From Amorphophallus konjac (taxonomy: Eukaryota > Streptophyta > Magnoliopsida > Alismatales > Araceae), in NCBI GenBank assembly GCA_022559845.1, contig CM040118.1:445344053-445408052 (forward strand): a DNA stretch of 64,000 nt. The letters are read 5' to 3'. Shown piece by piece: positions 33,492 to 44,490 of this stretch. Within the stretch, counting starts at the first letter, position 1. Every line of letters starts with the position of its first letter. The notes below the pieces were generated by a model. It saw only the letters and a list, made by a program, of their open reading frames with translations. It made no database searches and had not been told where the DNA came from. A program made the position numbers and the translations under genes.

Positions 33492-34844
33492 TGTGGATCA
33501 TGAAAAAAATCCACTCTTAAAGGGGAATAATAAGTGATAATAAGAATATGAAGAATAATGAAAAGAGTAATGAAAGAGGGGGTAAAAGAGCACGTGGTGC
33601 TAAGAAGGAGAGTGATCGCCAGAGGGGTTACCTCAATAAGAAGAAAGATGATCGCGAATACCTGGTGATAATAAGATGCGGGATGGATGTGAATTCCTTC
33701 CTCCACCTTCTATCGGCCGGCCGATGAAGGGGGTTTTCCTTATTGATTACCTTGAAACAAAGGACAAACAAATAAAAGAAAAGTGGATCAGCCGAGAGTG
33801 AGTGTAGTATCAATCCAAATAAATAATATGATGGTGAAAGATGAATATAGCATGCGCACCTTTTTGTTTGGTTTTAAAACCCCTAGAGAATTAGGGAGAA
33901 GAGAGGAGATGCAATACTAATGCAATAGAAGAAAAAACGATGATGATAGATAATGATACGATGAAGATAAATATAAACAAAGGAGAGAAACCCTTGCTGT
34001 TCCTGTAAACAGTAAAGGGAGAACCACCGGAGCAGCAGGAAGCAGAGGAAGACGATGAAGAGATCACACGGATGAAGAGAAACTCTCCTCTGCGCAAAAC
34101 TTCTGTGACAAAAACAACGGCTCTCTCTTTTCTCTAACCTCTCTGTATGTCTATCTAACCTTACCATACCTCGCTGTGTGCTCTGCCAACTCGCGTGAGA
34201 TCGACCAGGGAGCTCTTTTATAAGATTTCGATCAAAGATAGACACAGATTCGGGAAGATAAGAATAGGCAGTGGTTGTTAACGGCAAGGACTCTAGTTCC
34301 CAGATCGAGCAAGGTGACCAAGAAAGGCAGGGAACTCTACAGGAAAGACGAGTTTAGGAAGGACACGAAAAAGGTGAGACACGACCTACCGAAGGGCGTC
34401 AATTCAACAATTGACGACCTGCCCAAGGACGTTAAATCAAAACACGACCAGGATCAAGGCGTCACTTCCTGGATTCAATTTTGATAATAAAACCTTCTTT
34501 ATTTGAAAAATTACAAAAAGACGCCTGAAGCAAAGGCGTTGATTAAAAACACGCCCTAAGGAAGGACGTTAATCATTGATTTTTAATCGTTGTGGGACTC
34601 GTAAAATACCAGGAATTGACGCCCGTATCTGTGGTCGTCCTTTCTTAAGAACACGCCCCAGATTAGGTCGCTATTTAAAACACGCCCTTCTTCAAGTCGT
34701 GAATCACCAAAAATGCAAGAATAAATCACAAAAACACAAAAAATAGAAAAATTTTATATTATAGAAATATTGAAGTTCACTTTGGGGCGTTAACATAGTG
34801 ACATGAGATTCAATCAACAAAGCGTCATTTTTGGCGTGTCTACA
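33492..34844 (-). repeat. Element B 3' LTR
   Basis: It starts TGTGGATCATG, aligned with the start of C's LTR (TGTAGATTCTAAG, 56771), and ends GTGTCTACA. Shared landmarks with C include CTATCGGCCGGCCGATGAAG (33709 and 56994). A minus-strand TATAAAAG (34215-34222) marks the core promoter position. Eight palindromes (34388-34700) lie upstream of it in U3. Confidence 0.78.
34388..34700. repeat. Palindrome array B1 (ACGMCY-N7-RGKCGT), in U3 of B LTR
   Basis: About eight copies, for example ACGACC-TACCGAA-GGGCGT (34384-34402 region), ACGCCT-GAAGCAA-AGGCGT and ACGCCC-TAAGGAA-GGACGT. The geometry is the same as in element A; the arms differ. Confidence 0.85.
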
Positions 34845-34858
34845 GCTGCCCCGCCTTG
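34845..34858 (-). promoter_or_regulatory. Polypurine tract of element B
   Basis: The minus strand reads CAAGGCGGGGCAGC directly before TGTAGACAC of the LTR. The same block follows the C LTR at 58833. Position and purine content fit a Tat PPT, though it is interrupted by C. Confidence 0.65.
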
Positions 34859-36319
34859 GCGTCTGCTTTGGAAGGGAGTGAGACGAAATGGAGAGAAAGT
34901 GCAACAAGCGGAATGAAGTGGAGCGAACTGATAAGTAGATGCCAAGGTGTGATGTGACACGCCTCAGACACTAAGCATTGAAAAATCTTTCCAAGATTCA
35001 AAGTGAAACAACTCCGGGTAATTCCAAGGAAGCATCGATTTGCTGGATAAAGGAGACTAAACTAAGTAAATAAAATGTGCACGTGGGCACGACAGGGAGA
35101 CACCATTGGAGAGCGGTTACCAGCCAATGTGGACGTGCTACAACCAAGGTGGATTTGCAGAAAAATAAAGGGAATTGAGATAAAGACCCAGCAAAGGAAC
35201 AGTTTCAAGGAAATAGCCTGAGCGGCTTCAAAGAGAATAAAGTACTTGATTTGGAATGGAACATCTCATGTCAACTCAATCAAGAGCGAGTGACCTTCAT
35301 TATTACCATAATATGAAGATTTTCAGCATGAAACTCAAAGTCCTATATGATGCATGCTGGGCTAAAAAAAAAGATAAAACAAACTAAAAATAGAAAATAA
35401 TCAAGGACAATATTGCTAAGCCATCTAGATTTGGTCAAGAATCCAGATCTCTGAGCTGACACTAAGCCGAAGCCCATTTGTCTGCGCATCAACCCAGAAA
35501 GTGGAACCATCGTCCCAGACCTTGAATGACTCAACAGCCTATCCGTGCGATCAAGACTCTCCTAGAATTATCACCATTTTTGATGAAGGGGAACTCAAAT
35601 TCCAGGTTTATCAGAACCACAAGGTCCTTGATATGCTATAATAGCGTAGATATCATATAGTAACAATGCTTACAGGAAAGAAATACAAGAAAAGAATGAT
35701 GTTACTCCGACGAGTGATCCAAGCATCTCGAACCTGCAATCTTCTGCACTTGAAAATTTCATTAGCCCTAATAACAATGATCAGAAATAACCCTCAAGAT
35801 ATGATTATAAGTGCTTAATTAAAAAAAACAATTCCAACCAAAGAATATCACTTAAGTTCATTAAAGCATATAGAGGAGTTAAACATGTGAGCAAAATAAA
35901 ATCACGACTGTAGGGAATGGCGTCAAAAGCATGAAAGGCGCCTGACATCAGAGCGTCAAAATATAAAACACGCCCTTCAACTGAGGCGTTAAATGCACCG
36001 AGCGTTCAAGAAGAAGATGACCCATCAAGGGGCGCTAAATAAAACACGACCTCTGTTCAGTTGTCAATTCAACAATTGACGCCCCAACAGAAGACGTTAA
36101 TTAACCACCCGCTTCCGATTCCAACTCGAAAGCAAAACCCAATCCTAATGGCAATCAACCTTCCAACTCCGAACAGCCTTAAGACTCCTCAGACCTCTAT
36201 AAAAGGAAGGAACCTCCACAGATAAATCAAAATAAATTCATCAAATCTCTGTCACTTCTGCTTCTGCTCGTGTTCTTCTGCAGGCACTGCAATCGCTCAA
36301 CTCCTCCTGCATACCAAAG
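34859..36319. other. Element B 3' non-coding zone and PMD2 promoter
   Basis: No gene. It is homologous to 1-1000 of A and 58847-60000 of C (shared GAGCGGTTACCAGCCAATGT near 35113 and 59169; TGCATGCTGGGCTAAA near 35351). About 35938-36100 holds four or five B-type palindromes. TATAAAA at 36198-36204 lies 116 bp before the PMD2 ATG and is a good plus-strand TATA box. Confidence 0.65.
36198..36204 (+). promoter_or_regulatory. TATA box of PMD2 (element B)
   Basis: CCTCTATAAAAGG, a canonical plant TATA context, upstream of the ATG at 36320 with a Pyr-rich leader between. It suggests the cassette has its own promoter, independent of the LTR. Confidence 0.6.
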
Positions 36320-37753
36320 ATGGAGAGAGTCATCAAAAGATCCAAGATTTTAACTCCCAGACTTACTGAAATCAATGGGCACATAAGCAACCGGATCGCA
36401 TTAAATCAGGTACAAATTGATTCCTTGTTCCTTCTTTTATATCTTCCCCGCACTACTGCTCTTTCAAACTGCTTCTTCATATTTCTTCTGTATGCTCATG
36501 TCTGTCTCTATTTCTTTCTTTTCCTTCTTCCTCGGGACTACCCAAATGTCCCAGGTGCTAGGAGATTCACAAAGATTAAGTGGCTGCCTCTTATTCTCTC
36601 CAAATTTTCTTGAAATATGAGGGTGTACTTAGCAAGATGGCATCTTCTTGGTCTAATTACCCATGCCAAACACTATGATCAAATCCACCTTGATTGGGCT
36701 GCCATAGGAGCTCTAATTGAAATATGGCACCCTTCCACTCACACTTTTCTATTCTCAACCTTTGAGTCCACCATCCTATTGGCAGAATTAGAGTTGATCT
36801 TGGGCTTGAAGAGGATGAAGCAAGGGGATGAAGAGAAGATGGCCATCATGCCAAGACCAATTTCCTCACATGAACTATTAAGCACATTGATACCTAGCCC
36901 AAACTTAGTGAACCAAATCAAGGTCACTAAAGGAATTAATCTTCTAAAGCTTGCCTCATGGGTATACAAGAGAGCGGATCAAGCTAAAGAAGAAAAAGAA
37001 ATAGAGCGGGTGACGAAGGCCTTTGTGGTGTGCTTGGCGGGAGCACTCTTATTCCCATCCACGGAGGATTTCCTAGAGGAGGCCCAATTAAGCGCAATAG
37101 TGAGCTTATGGGAAGGAGAGAGAGTTGGACCGGCTATCCTAGCCTATCTCTATAGCGGGCTTACCTCAGCGGTGATGGGAAGGCCCATCTACGGATGCAT
37201 GCTAGCTCTCTCTAGTTGGGTAGATATCCACTTCAAGTTCGATCCATGTAATGAGGCCCAACAATCCTCAAGAATCTTCTCAAAAAGCCCACTCTCTTAT
37301 ATGACCGGCTCATTAGGAATAAGCAATAGGGTGACGAACCGGATTCCTCAAATCAAGAAGAGAGTGGAATGGAGAGAACACCTCAAAGTAATGCCAAAGA
37401 ACCTCTTCACTTGCGCCCTGGGAATACTCAAAACTCAAGAACTCCGTGCAAGATTTTCTTCCGGGACGGACCTTCGACTCATAGGTGCCTCAGAATTTGT
37501 CTTGTATAACTTACATCGGTGCCTTCCTCAACTCGGGCTTCCACGACAAGTATTCGAAGATCCATCTCATCTCCCCCCGATCAACACACGGGATCTCGGC
37601 AGCAATGAGGATGGAGAAGAGTGCACAACAATCCAAGCTCTATGGAAAATCAACAAGGCTCACCATCCTGTGGAAAACTTAGAAGAAGATAGAGAACAAT
37701 GGAAGTCTTATGTAATAGCTTTAAGAAGCTTGAGGCCCAAAATGGCTCATTGA
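36320..37753 (+). pseudogene. PMD2 (element B): DUF7745/PMD-like protein, nearly intact
   Basis: Exon 1 is 36320-36409 (30 codons, MERVIKRSK), ending CAG^GTACAA. The second exon covers about 36540-37753. Its main ORF (36617-37753, 378 aa) is unbroken: LDWAAIGALIEIWHPSTHTF, LFPSTEDFLEEAQLSAIVSL, ILAYLYSGLTSAVMGRPIYG, then a WREHLKVMPKNLF-type C-terminal block. It aligns with PMD2 of A throughout. Two faults near the exon 2 start: the acceptor equivalent to A's CCTCAG reads CCTCGG, and a TGA at 36611 interrupts the frame. A shorter protein from ATG 36617 is possible. AATAAA lies near 37776. The DUF7745 name is from memory; PMD superfamily membership is more secure. Confidence 0.72.
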
Positions 37754-38404
37754 ATGCAATGTAATCTCTCTTTCAATAAATCAATGATAATTTTCTAATT
37801 GAGCCATAACACAGTGTTTCTGATCAATAACCTGCGGTTCTATTGCAAATAACGACTCAGCCAATGTCGTTAATTCTATGAATGACGCCCCAGCGTACGT
37901 CGTCTTCAACGATTGATCTCTCATAATTGACGCCTTCACATATGGGCGTTAAATGAATGACGTCTTAAGACAAGGCGTTAATTCGATTTATATTCTAAAA
38001 AAGATTTCGTTGAAATTCCAAAAGTAACGCCTTCAGCAAAGCCACGTTTCATATAAATAACGCCTCAATCATAGTCGTTACTCAAAAACAGTAATGATTA
38101 TTTCCATCAAATCAATCAATCGCCATTAAATGCGTCTGACGACGGTTATCATTCCCCATGCAAACAAAAATAATGCCTTAAGCAATGTCATCAATTATCA
38201 AGAAACGCCCTGGTTTCAGTCGTTAATTCCATAAGGCACGGCCTTCCTTAAGTCGTTAATTCTTTTTGACCGTTCGACTTAACTTTCCCTCCTTTCTTCT
38301 TCTTCCTCTGTCCACTTTCCCTCTTTCTCTCTTCTCTTCTGCAAACCCTAACCGTAACCCCCCCATCCTTCTATCTCTCTTCCCCTCACCCCCTAGCCCT
38401 AGCC
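37754..38404. other. PMD2-PMD1 intergenic region of element B, with palindrome array B2
   Basis: No gene. About nine B-type palindromes in 37845-38260 (for example ACGCCT-TCACATAT-GGGCGT; ACGTCT-TAAGACA-AGGCGT). It ends in a Pyr-rich leader before the PMD1 ATG. Confidence 0.7.
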
Positions 38405-38849
38405 ATGGCCGGCGGTGGTCAAAAGAGACAAAGGGTCTCGGCCCCAGAGGTAGTAGACTTAGGCGAGGACGATCACGCCGTGGAGGCTCCCCCGGCGGCG
38501 GCCGAAGAGGCTCCGGTGGCGGAGGCCGGCAACGAGGAAGAACGGATCGAAGGAGAAGAAGAGAATGAAGGAGAAGAAGGAGGCGATGAAAATGAAGAAG
38601 GAGAAGACGAAGAGGAAGGAGAAGAAGAAGAAGGTGGAGAAGAAGAAGAAGGTGGAGAAGGAGAAACCCTGGCGGTGATCGTGCCTCACCGTGGCCAACT
38701 CCGGCGGCCAAGACAACCAAGGCCTCAACTCCGTGGTGAGTTGACTGGGCCTAGACAACAAAAGGTAAGCCCCTAAACCCAAATTCCATTTTTTTTTAAT
38801 TTTTACCTCAATTTCCATAGCCCTCGGGCTAGAAGACCTGCAACTCAGA

Positions 38850-39440
38850 AAGAAGACGCCCCCAGGGGTGTCGTGAATTCAAGAAGAGACGCCCATACCT
38901 GGGTCGTGAATTCATTTTATTTCCTGAAAAGTAATTAACATCATGAAAACACGCCCTAGAGCATGTCGTCCATTTAAATTATCATTTTTTTCGTATCAAT
39001 CCTGCTGTTAATTCCGTGCATATTTGTTCAATTATGTATTTTTCCATGATTTATATCGCATGTTGTTTTTATTTTATTTTCACAACCCTGGAAAACAACG
39101 CCCCCCATCGGGGCGTCAATTCAACAAAGAACGACCAAACCAGCGGTCGCCAATTCATTAATTCCAGAATAAATTATTAAAACCCAAAACCCATTTTTAC
39201 AGAAAACACCCTCCACAGGGGCGTTACTTAAGGAAATAACGACCCTGGTATGGGCGTCAATTAAAAAAGACTTTAGGAAATTAGAAATTAACCTCAAAAC
39301 CACACCTCCCACCGGGGCGTCTCTTAAATAAACAACGACCTAGGGTAGGTCGTTAATTCAGAGCTCACTTAGAAACCACGCCCTCCTCAAGGGCGCTAAT
39401 TAAACGAATCACGACTTGGGGATGGTCGTCAATTAAATCA
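38850..39440. repeat. Palindrome array B3, in PMD1 intron 1
   Basis: About eleven palindromes, including perfect-arm examples: ACGACC-TAGGGTA-GGTCGT, ACGCCC-CCCATCG-GGGCGT and ACGCCC-TCCTCAA-GGGCGC. It occupies the same intron as array A2 of element A. Confidence 0.88.
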
Positions 39441-42043
39441 AACATCAACATCTCAAACCAAGGCAATTAAGTGAATTTCAACAAGAATAATTGAACAATT
39501 AAACCAAAATTTCTTTCTTTATACGTGCAGGGGTTGATGAGGACACGGATCTCCTGGGTCATGGTCCGAGCAGCATATTACGGCCTCCCTGAGTTCTAGA
39601 GAGCCAGGGTAGATGCTATGGGGTTTGGGGCTTTCCTATCCATAGAGCCAGTCATACCCGACCTACCACTTATCCAGGTTCTAAGGGAGCGATGGGATAG
39701 GACTAGCCGGGCATTCCTGATGCCTTGGGGGCATATGGTCCCTACCCTAGAGGATGTAGCTAGGATCACTGGACTTAGGGTAGACGGGGAGGCAGTGAGC
39801 GGGATCACCTTACCAGACTATACCGAGCTTGCCCAGAGGCTGCTAGGGCTAGAGATGGTCTACGAGACACCTAGCGAGTGTAGGACTATCTTCCGCACCG
39901 ACCTGACTACAGTGATGGGCTTAGGGGATGCTAGGCATAGGTCAGGGGAGTCCTTAGAGCGATTCTCACAGAGATTGATTGATGGGGCTAGGGCAGTCTA
40001 TTGCCAGGACCCAGCCGACAGAGAGAGAGCAGACCGAGACTTGAGGAGGTTCCTACTGCTGCTGCTCGGGAGGCTATTGCTCGGCACGAAGGGCGACGTC
40101 ATCAATTGCCGATTCCTAGGGATCCTCGAGGATTTAGAGGGAGTCGACAGATACGCCTGGGGAGCTGCACTGCTGGCGCACCTACTAGCCGACCTGTCCA
40201 CGGGGACAGGACGAGAGACGACCGTCGGTGGCTTCTCACCTTTTCTTCAGGTATGCATTTTTTTCTCTTTTCTTTTCTTTTTATTATGCATGTGAATGCC
40301 TCACTAATGCAATGTATGGATGCATGTTTGGAGCCATCTATACATGCCCATGGGGCGCGTTGACCCACGGCCGGGAGGTGAGGGTGCTTTCCCTCTAGCA
40401 CGGCGCTGGCTGCCAGTGGTTTTTGGTGCCCCACTCGGCTACGAGTTGTGGGTGCTACGGAGAGAGTTCCGAGACTTCCCTCCCTCGCTGGTATGCATGA
40501 ATGTTATGCATTTTTTTTATGTTTATTGTTTATTTGAATTTATTATGATGATGATGGAATGATGTTGATGACATGCATGTTTATGGATGCAGGTGCGATG
40601 GAGGCCCTACGAGGGTATGACTGACGAGGGCCAGCCGTGGGTCGTAGCGGGGCGACCTCGTTTTGAGCATGAGCTTTGGGTTCATTGCTTGAGCGAGATC
40701 GAGCCGTTACGGCTTAGGTTGGTGATGAGGACCCTGGGCCTACACCAGGAGTGGATAGAGGTCGGGGAGCCACGCGGGATCGGGAAGAAGACGCGCGGTC
40801 GCACGAAGGCGATCGACTGGTGAGTGTGCTTCAAGGAGCAGTACGCCGACTGGCAGCGAGGCGGGACCCGAGTCACCTCCCAGGCGACTGACAGCTCCGA
40901 GTACCTCCGGCGCTACTGGGAGGTATACGCCGGCCGACCCCAGATGAGGGTCCTAGGGGTATATATGAATGCAATTACTTCTAAATTGAATGCAAGTGCT
41001 TATGTGAGTATCCTGTGACTAACGTGTAATGGATGCAGGATGCACGGGACATAGCGGCGATGGATGCCCAGGCCCACCTACATAGCCTGGAGGACCAGCT
41101 GGCCGCCACACGGGCCGACCTAGAGACCCTGGTGAGTGTTTAAATTATTTCTACATGAAAATAAATTTTTATTGAATTATTGATGATTAGCCACTAACGA
41201 TTTCAATGAATGCAGCGCGCCCAGTAGGGAGCCGTAGGGAGAGATACGGGAGAGGCCTCTAGCTCGAGGGGACCCAGTGCAGAGGTGACCGTACTAGCAG
41301 AGCAGTTAGCGGGAGCGGTCACACGGGCCGAGGCTGTAGAGCGCGACCTCGCCTCACGAGAAAATTCCAGAACTCAAACCTCATTCAATCATTGATTATA
41401 TAATTATGCACTGATAAAATTCATTTTTCAGACTGAGGAGCTTCGAGCCGCTCTTGCTTGCGTCTGCGAGGGACAACAGGCGATGACTGCCTAGGTGAGT
41501 GATTTACCTTCCGTCATGCATTGCTTATTTCATGAATTTGAACTGTGGAACTGATGATTTGTTTACCTGTTTACAGACCAGACAGTTACAAGCGGCACGT
41601 ACCCAGGCTGCCCTGGCCGGGATAGAGTTGGCGATCCGTGACAGCGGATTACAGAGCTGGAGCGGACCGTGAGGCGACGGGAGGAGCTTCCTCAGGACGT
41701 GGCAGAGCTGCGGGTTGCCCTCGAGCTGGAGCGACGAGAGCGTGCTCGAGAGCGGGAGGAGCACTTGGCGAACCGTGCCCGTCACCACGAGCTACAGCAC
41801 TCAGAGCATGCCCGGTACCAGGAGCTGGTGGTAGCACACGAGCGTGAGCTGGCAGACTCGAGGACGCAGCTGGTCCTTGTTCAGGAGCGGCTACGAGTTG
41901 TTGAGGAGCGTCTCCAGCGAGGGCGTGAGCGAGCTCGTGCTGCGGGGTACTCTTTCACTAGCTCCACTTTCATGGCGGGTTCTTCTCTCCGAGAGAGGAG
42001 CGAGGCAGGGGGCCAGGCTCGAGTTCCAGCTTCTTCTCGGGGG

Positions 42044-42048
42044 CCCAT
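42044..42048. repeat. Target-site duplication, left copy (CCCAT) of Sirevirus
   Basis: CCCAT precedes the left LTR at 42049 and recurs at 54518-54522. Confidence 0.93.
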
Positions 42049-44490
42049 TGTTAGCGCAGCAAGAGTGATATAGAAGCGGGGGATGAATAGATCACTCCCA
42101 ATTTGCAGAAACTCAGGCGGAAAATAGATTTTGCTGCTAACGCACCTCCTTAACCTGTACACAGAGAAATGTAGATGAGAGTGAAGAACTGATCACTTGA
42201 AGGCAAAGGGACAAGCAGATGAGGAGCATAGAAATCAATAGCAAACCACAGAGGAGGCACTCGGTTTTTAGGTGGTTCGATTGCAGTCCGCAATCTACAT
42301 CCACCCCTCACTCCAACTAGAGTGAGGATTCCACTAGACGATGCTAGATCAATGCAGACTCAGTCTGCGAACAACATGCTGCCACACAGCTTGAACACCA
42401 AGGGAAACAAATCCCTCAACCAAGTTCTGCTACCCACAGAACTTGAAACCTGTTCTAGCTCCCAGCTAGAACACAACAGGAGAATCCTCTCCCTTCCTCC
42501 ACACACCGGAGGAGAACAGTTAATGACAACCTGTCACTAACACCACCAGAGATCACCGATCTCTCTTCCTCTGCAATTCAGAGGGAAACTGGAGTAGTAC
42601 TCCCTTCCTCCACACACCGGAGGGAAACAAATTCAAATCAGAATGGAAGAACGAAAATAAACGAAAGCAAAGTAGAAACAAAAAATAATGAAGAAGAAAT
42701 CGGTTCTGAAACCCAATACAAATGTAGCTTCAAATGAAGCAATTCATCAATCCACACACACTCTCTTTCTCTCAAACTTTCTCTTCTGCTGTCTTCCTCT
42801 TTCTTTTCCACGAGCTCTCTCTCTCTCTCTCACTCTCTATCTCTTTTTCTTTTCTGGATCGTGCAGACTCTCACCAATGGCTTCTGCTTTTTCTTTTCAC
42901 GATCAAGCTTCTACTGAAGGATGAAGCTCTATATTTATAGCAGATAATGGCGTGTGGCTGCCAGGTTCCTGCCTTAAGAATTCGGACCATGTGGCAGCAT
43001 CCAGTAGGCTGTCAGAACACGTGTCCTCATCTGGGCACTCTCCTTATCCTCGGATCACGTGCCCAGCACCAGTACGCTCAGCAACTGGAGTTAGAAGGGG
43101 TCAACTCACTTGCTCCAAAGGGTTGACGCAGACATCATAGATCTTCAACCTTTTTAACCGCTGTGTCGACTCCATCAGCCTGCTGCGTTGACGCAACGGT
43201 ATCGACAGTCCAGTGATCAAGCCTTCAACATATGGGCGTGCTGCGTTGACGCAATCAGCATGTTGCGTTGACGCATTGAAGACATGTACATTTGTATACT
43301 GGCGTCTCTTAAGCCGCTGCGTCGACGCTGCTTGTTGATGGCGTTGACGCAGTGGAAGATATCGTGACACCTTCGTCGCTTGTAAGAGTCTCTACTTTTT
43401 CTAACTGCTGCGTCGATGCTGCTTGCTTGTGGCGTTAACGCAATAGAAGACATCGTGAAAGCTTCGTCTACTGATGCGTGGACGCTTTAAGCTTCAGGCG
43501 TCGACCATGTTCCCTTCAGCAACAATAATGAAGTGTATAGACTTAGTGTTAACGTGAAGCATTGTATAGACTTCAGAGATCAATATAGCAACTGTGTACA
43601 TAGTGAGGGAGTGTATAGACTTAGCAGTCTAGGTCTCTAACAACGAGTGTATAGACTTGCAACTCTTCATGAGATCTCAGTGTATAGACTCAACCAATAT
43701 ATATATTTGAAGATCTAACAATCGAGTGTATAGAGTTAGTTATGTGAGCATGCGCTGTATAGACTTCACACAAGAGGACAAACAGGCTGTACAGACTTGG
43801 AGAGTTGAACCCAATGTACAGACTTGTTGATATCAAACGAAGAGCTTCCAGTGTATGGACTTTGCAGTGCAAACGACAACATATAGACTTAGAGAAATGA
43901 AGTCTAGTGTATAGACTTGGAATCCACTGTACACGACTATACAGACTTTGAGGCTTAATGCAAAGGCCAGTGTACAGACTTCTAAAAAACTGTTGCGTTG
44001 TATAGACTTGCATAGAGTGTAGGGTGTATAGACTTGAAAGTCTCAAGGCGAAGTGCAAATATGCTGAGTTGACGTTGCAGCCCAATGAGTTGACGCTGCA
44101 ACGTATTACTTTTACGTTCAACTGATGATGTATAGACTTAATCAAATGAGGAACCTGAACAGAAGAGTCTACGCATCAGCGCACTGAGTAGACGCACTGG
44201 TGCGAGAACATATACAAGCAATGATTGAAGGGTCGACGCATCAGCACGCTGAGTTGACGCACTGGTGTGAAGAACAGAGACATGCAATGTCTGAAGGGTC
44301 GACGCATCAGCACGCTGAGTTGACGCACTGGTGTGAAGACTGTGCAGACAGAGTGTAGGCAGAATTAAGGTAGAACATGTTATCTGACAGCCATTGAACT
44401 GTACTCACTCACATGATGAAATAGCATTAATCTAGAGATAGAAGATTGATTTATAGTGTGAGACATCATCAAAACCATAGGGATGCAACA
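42049..44490 (-). repeat. Sirevirus 3' LTR
   Basis: 2442 bp. TATAAATA lies on the minus strand near 42932-42940, and U3, to its right, holds two motif arrays (43130-43500 and 43540-44345). It contains 27 bp (within about 43790-43822) that the right LTR lacks. Confidence 0.93.
43125..44345. repeat. Sirevirus LTR motif arrays (TGCGTYGAC/GTTGACGCA and TGTATAGACTT), left LTR
   Basis: The first array (43125-43510, and again 44165-44335) has interspersed GTTGACGCA and TGCGTCGAC, inverted to one another. The second (43540-44145) has about 17 copies of TGTATAGACTT or TGTACAGACTT, most in the same orientation, 20-50 bp apart. Both are repeated in the right LTR. Confidence 0.9.

Larger units (their letters stand above)
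38405..42048 (+). pseudogene. PMD1 (element B): MAIN-like PMD gene, exons 1-8, interrupted by the Sirevirus
   Basis: Exon 1 (38405-38764) starts GCCATGGCC and encodes a strongly acidic Glu/Gly tract; donor AAG^GTAAGC. Exon 2 (39531-40250) carries PWGHMVPTLEDVARITGL. Exon 3 is about 40326-40490 (acceptor AT instead of AG). Exon 4 (40593-40958) has the second PMD block (WVHCLSEIEPLRLRLVMRTL). Exon 5 (41039-41131) is 93 nt, as in A. Smaller exons follow (41216-about 41360, 41433-41494) and then a final exon from 41577 encoding a long Arg/Glu coiled coil with a SFTSS motif like A's. In-frame stops: TAG 39597 (same codon as A's 10523), TGA about 40821, TAG about 41228 and 41492. The last exon is cut at 42048 and resumes at 54523. 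Confidence 0.78.

Noticed and set aside
32581..34844. A single chimeric LTR (A-type left, B-type right) made by recombination between A and B
   Set aside because: B's own LTR start (TGTGGATC at 33492) aligns with the start of C's LTR at 56771, and B's LTR is complete from 33492 to 34844. Insertion of B into A's LTR explains the mixture more simply.
38256..38720. Minus-strand Leu/Arg-rich ORF opposite PMD1 exon 1 of element B
   Set aside because: Shadow of the GAA/GAG-rich acidic exon on the plus strand.
43690..44145. Minus-strand ORF of 151 aa in the Sirevirus LTR
   Set aside because: It is a translation of the TGTATAGACTT array; the Ser-Leu-Tyr-Thr repeats come from the DNA motif.
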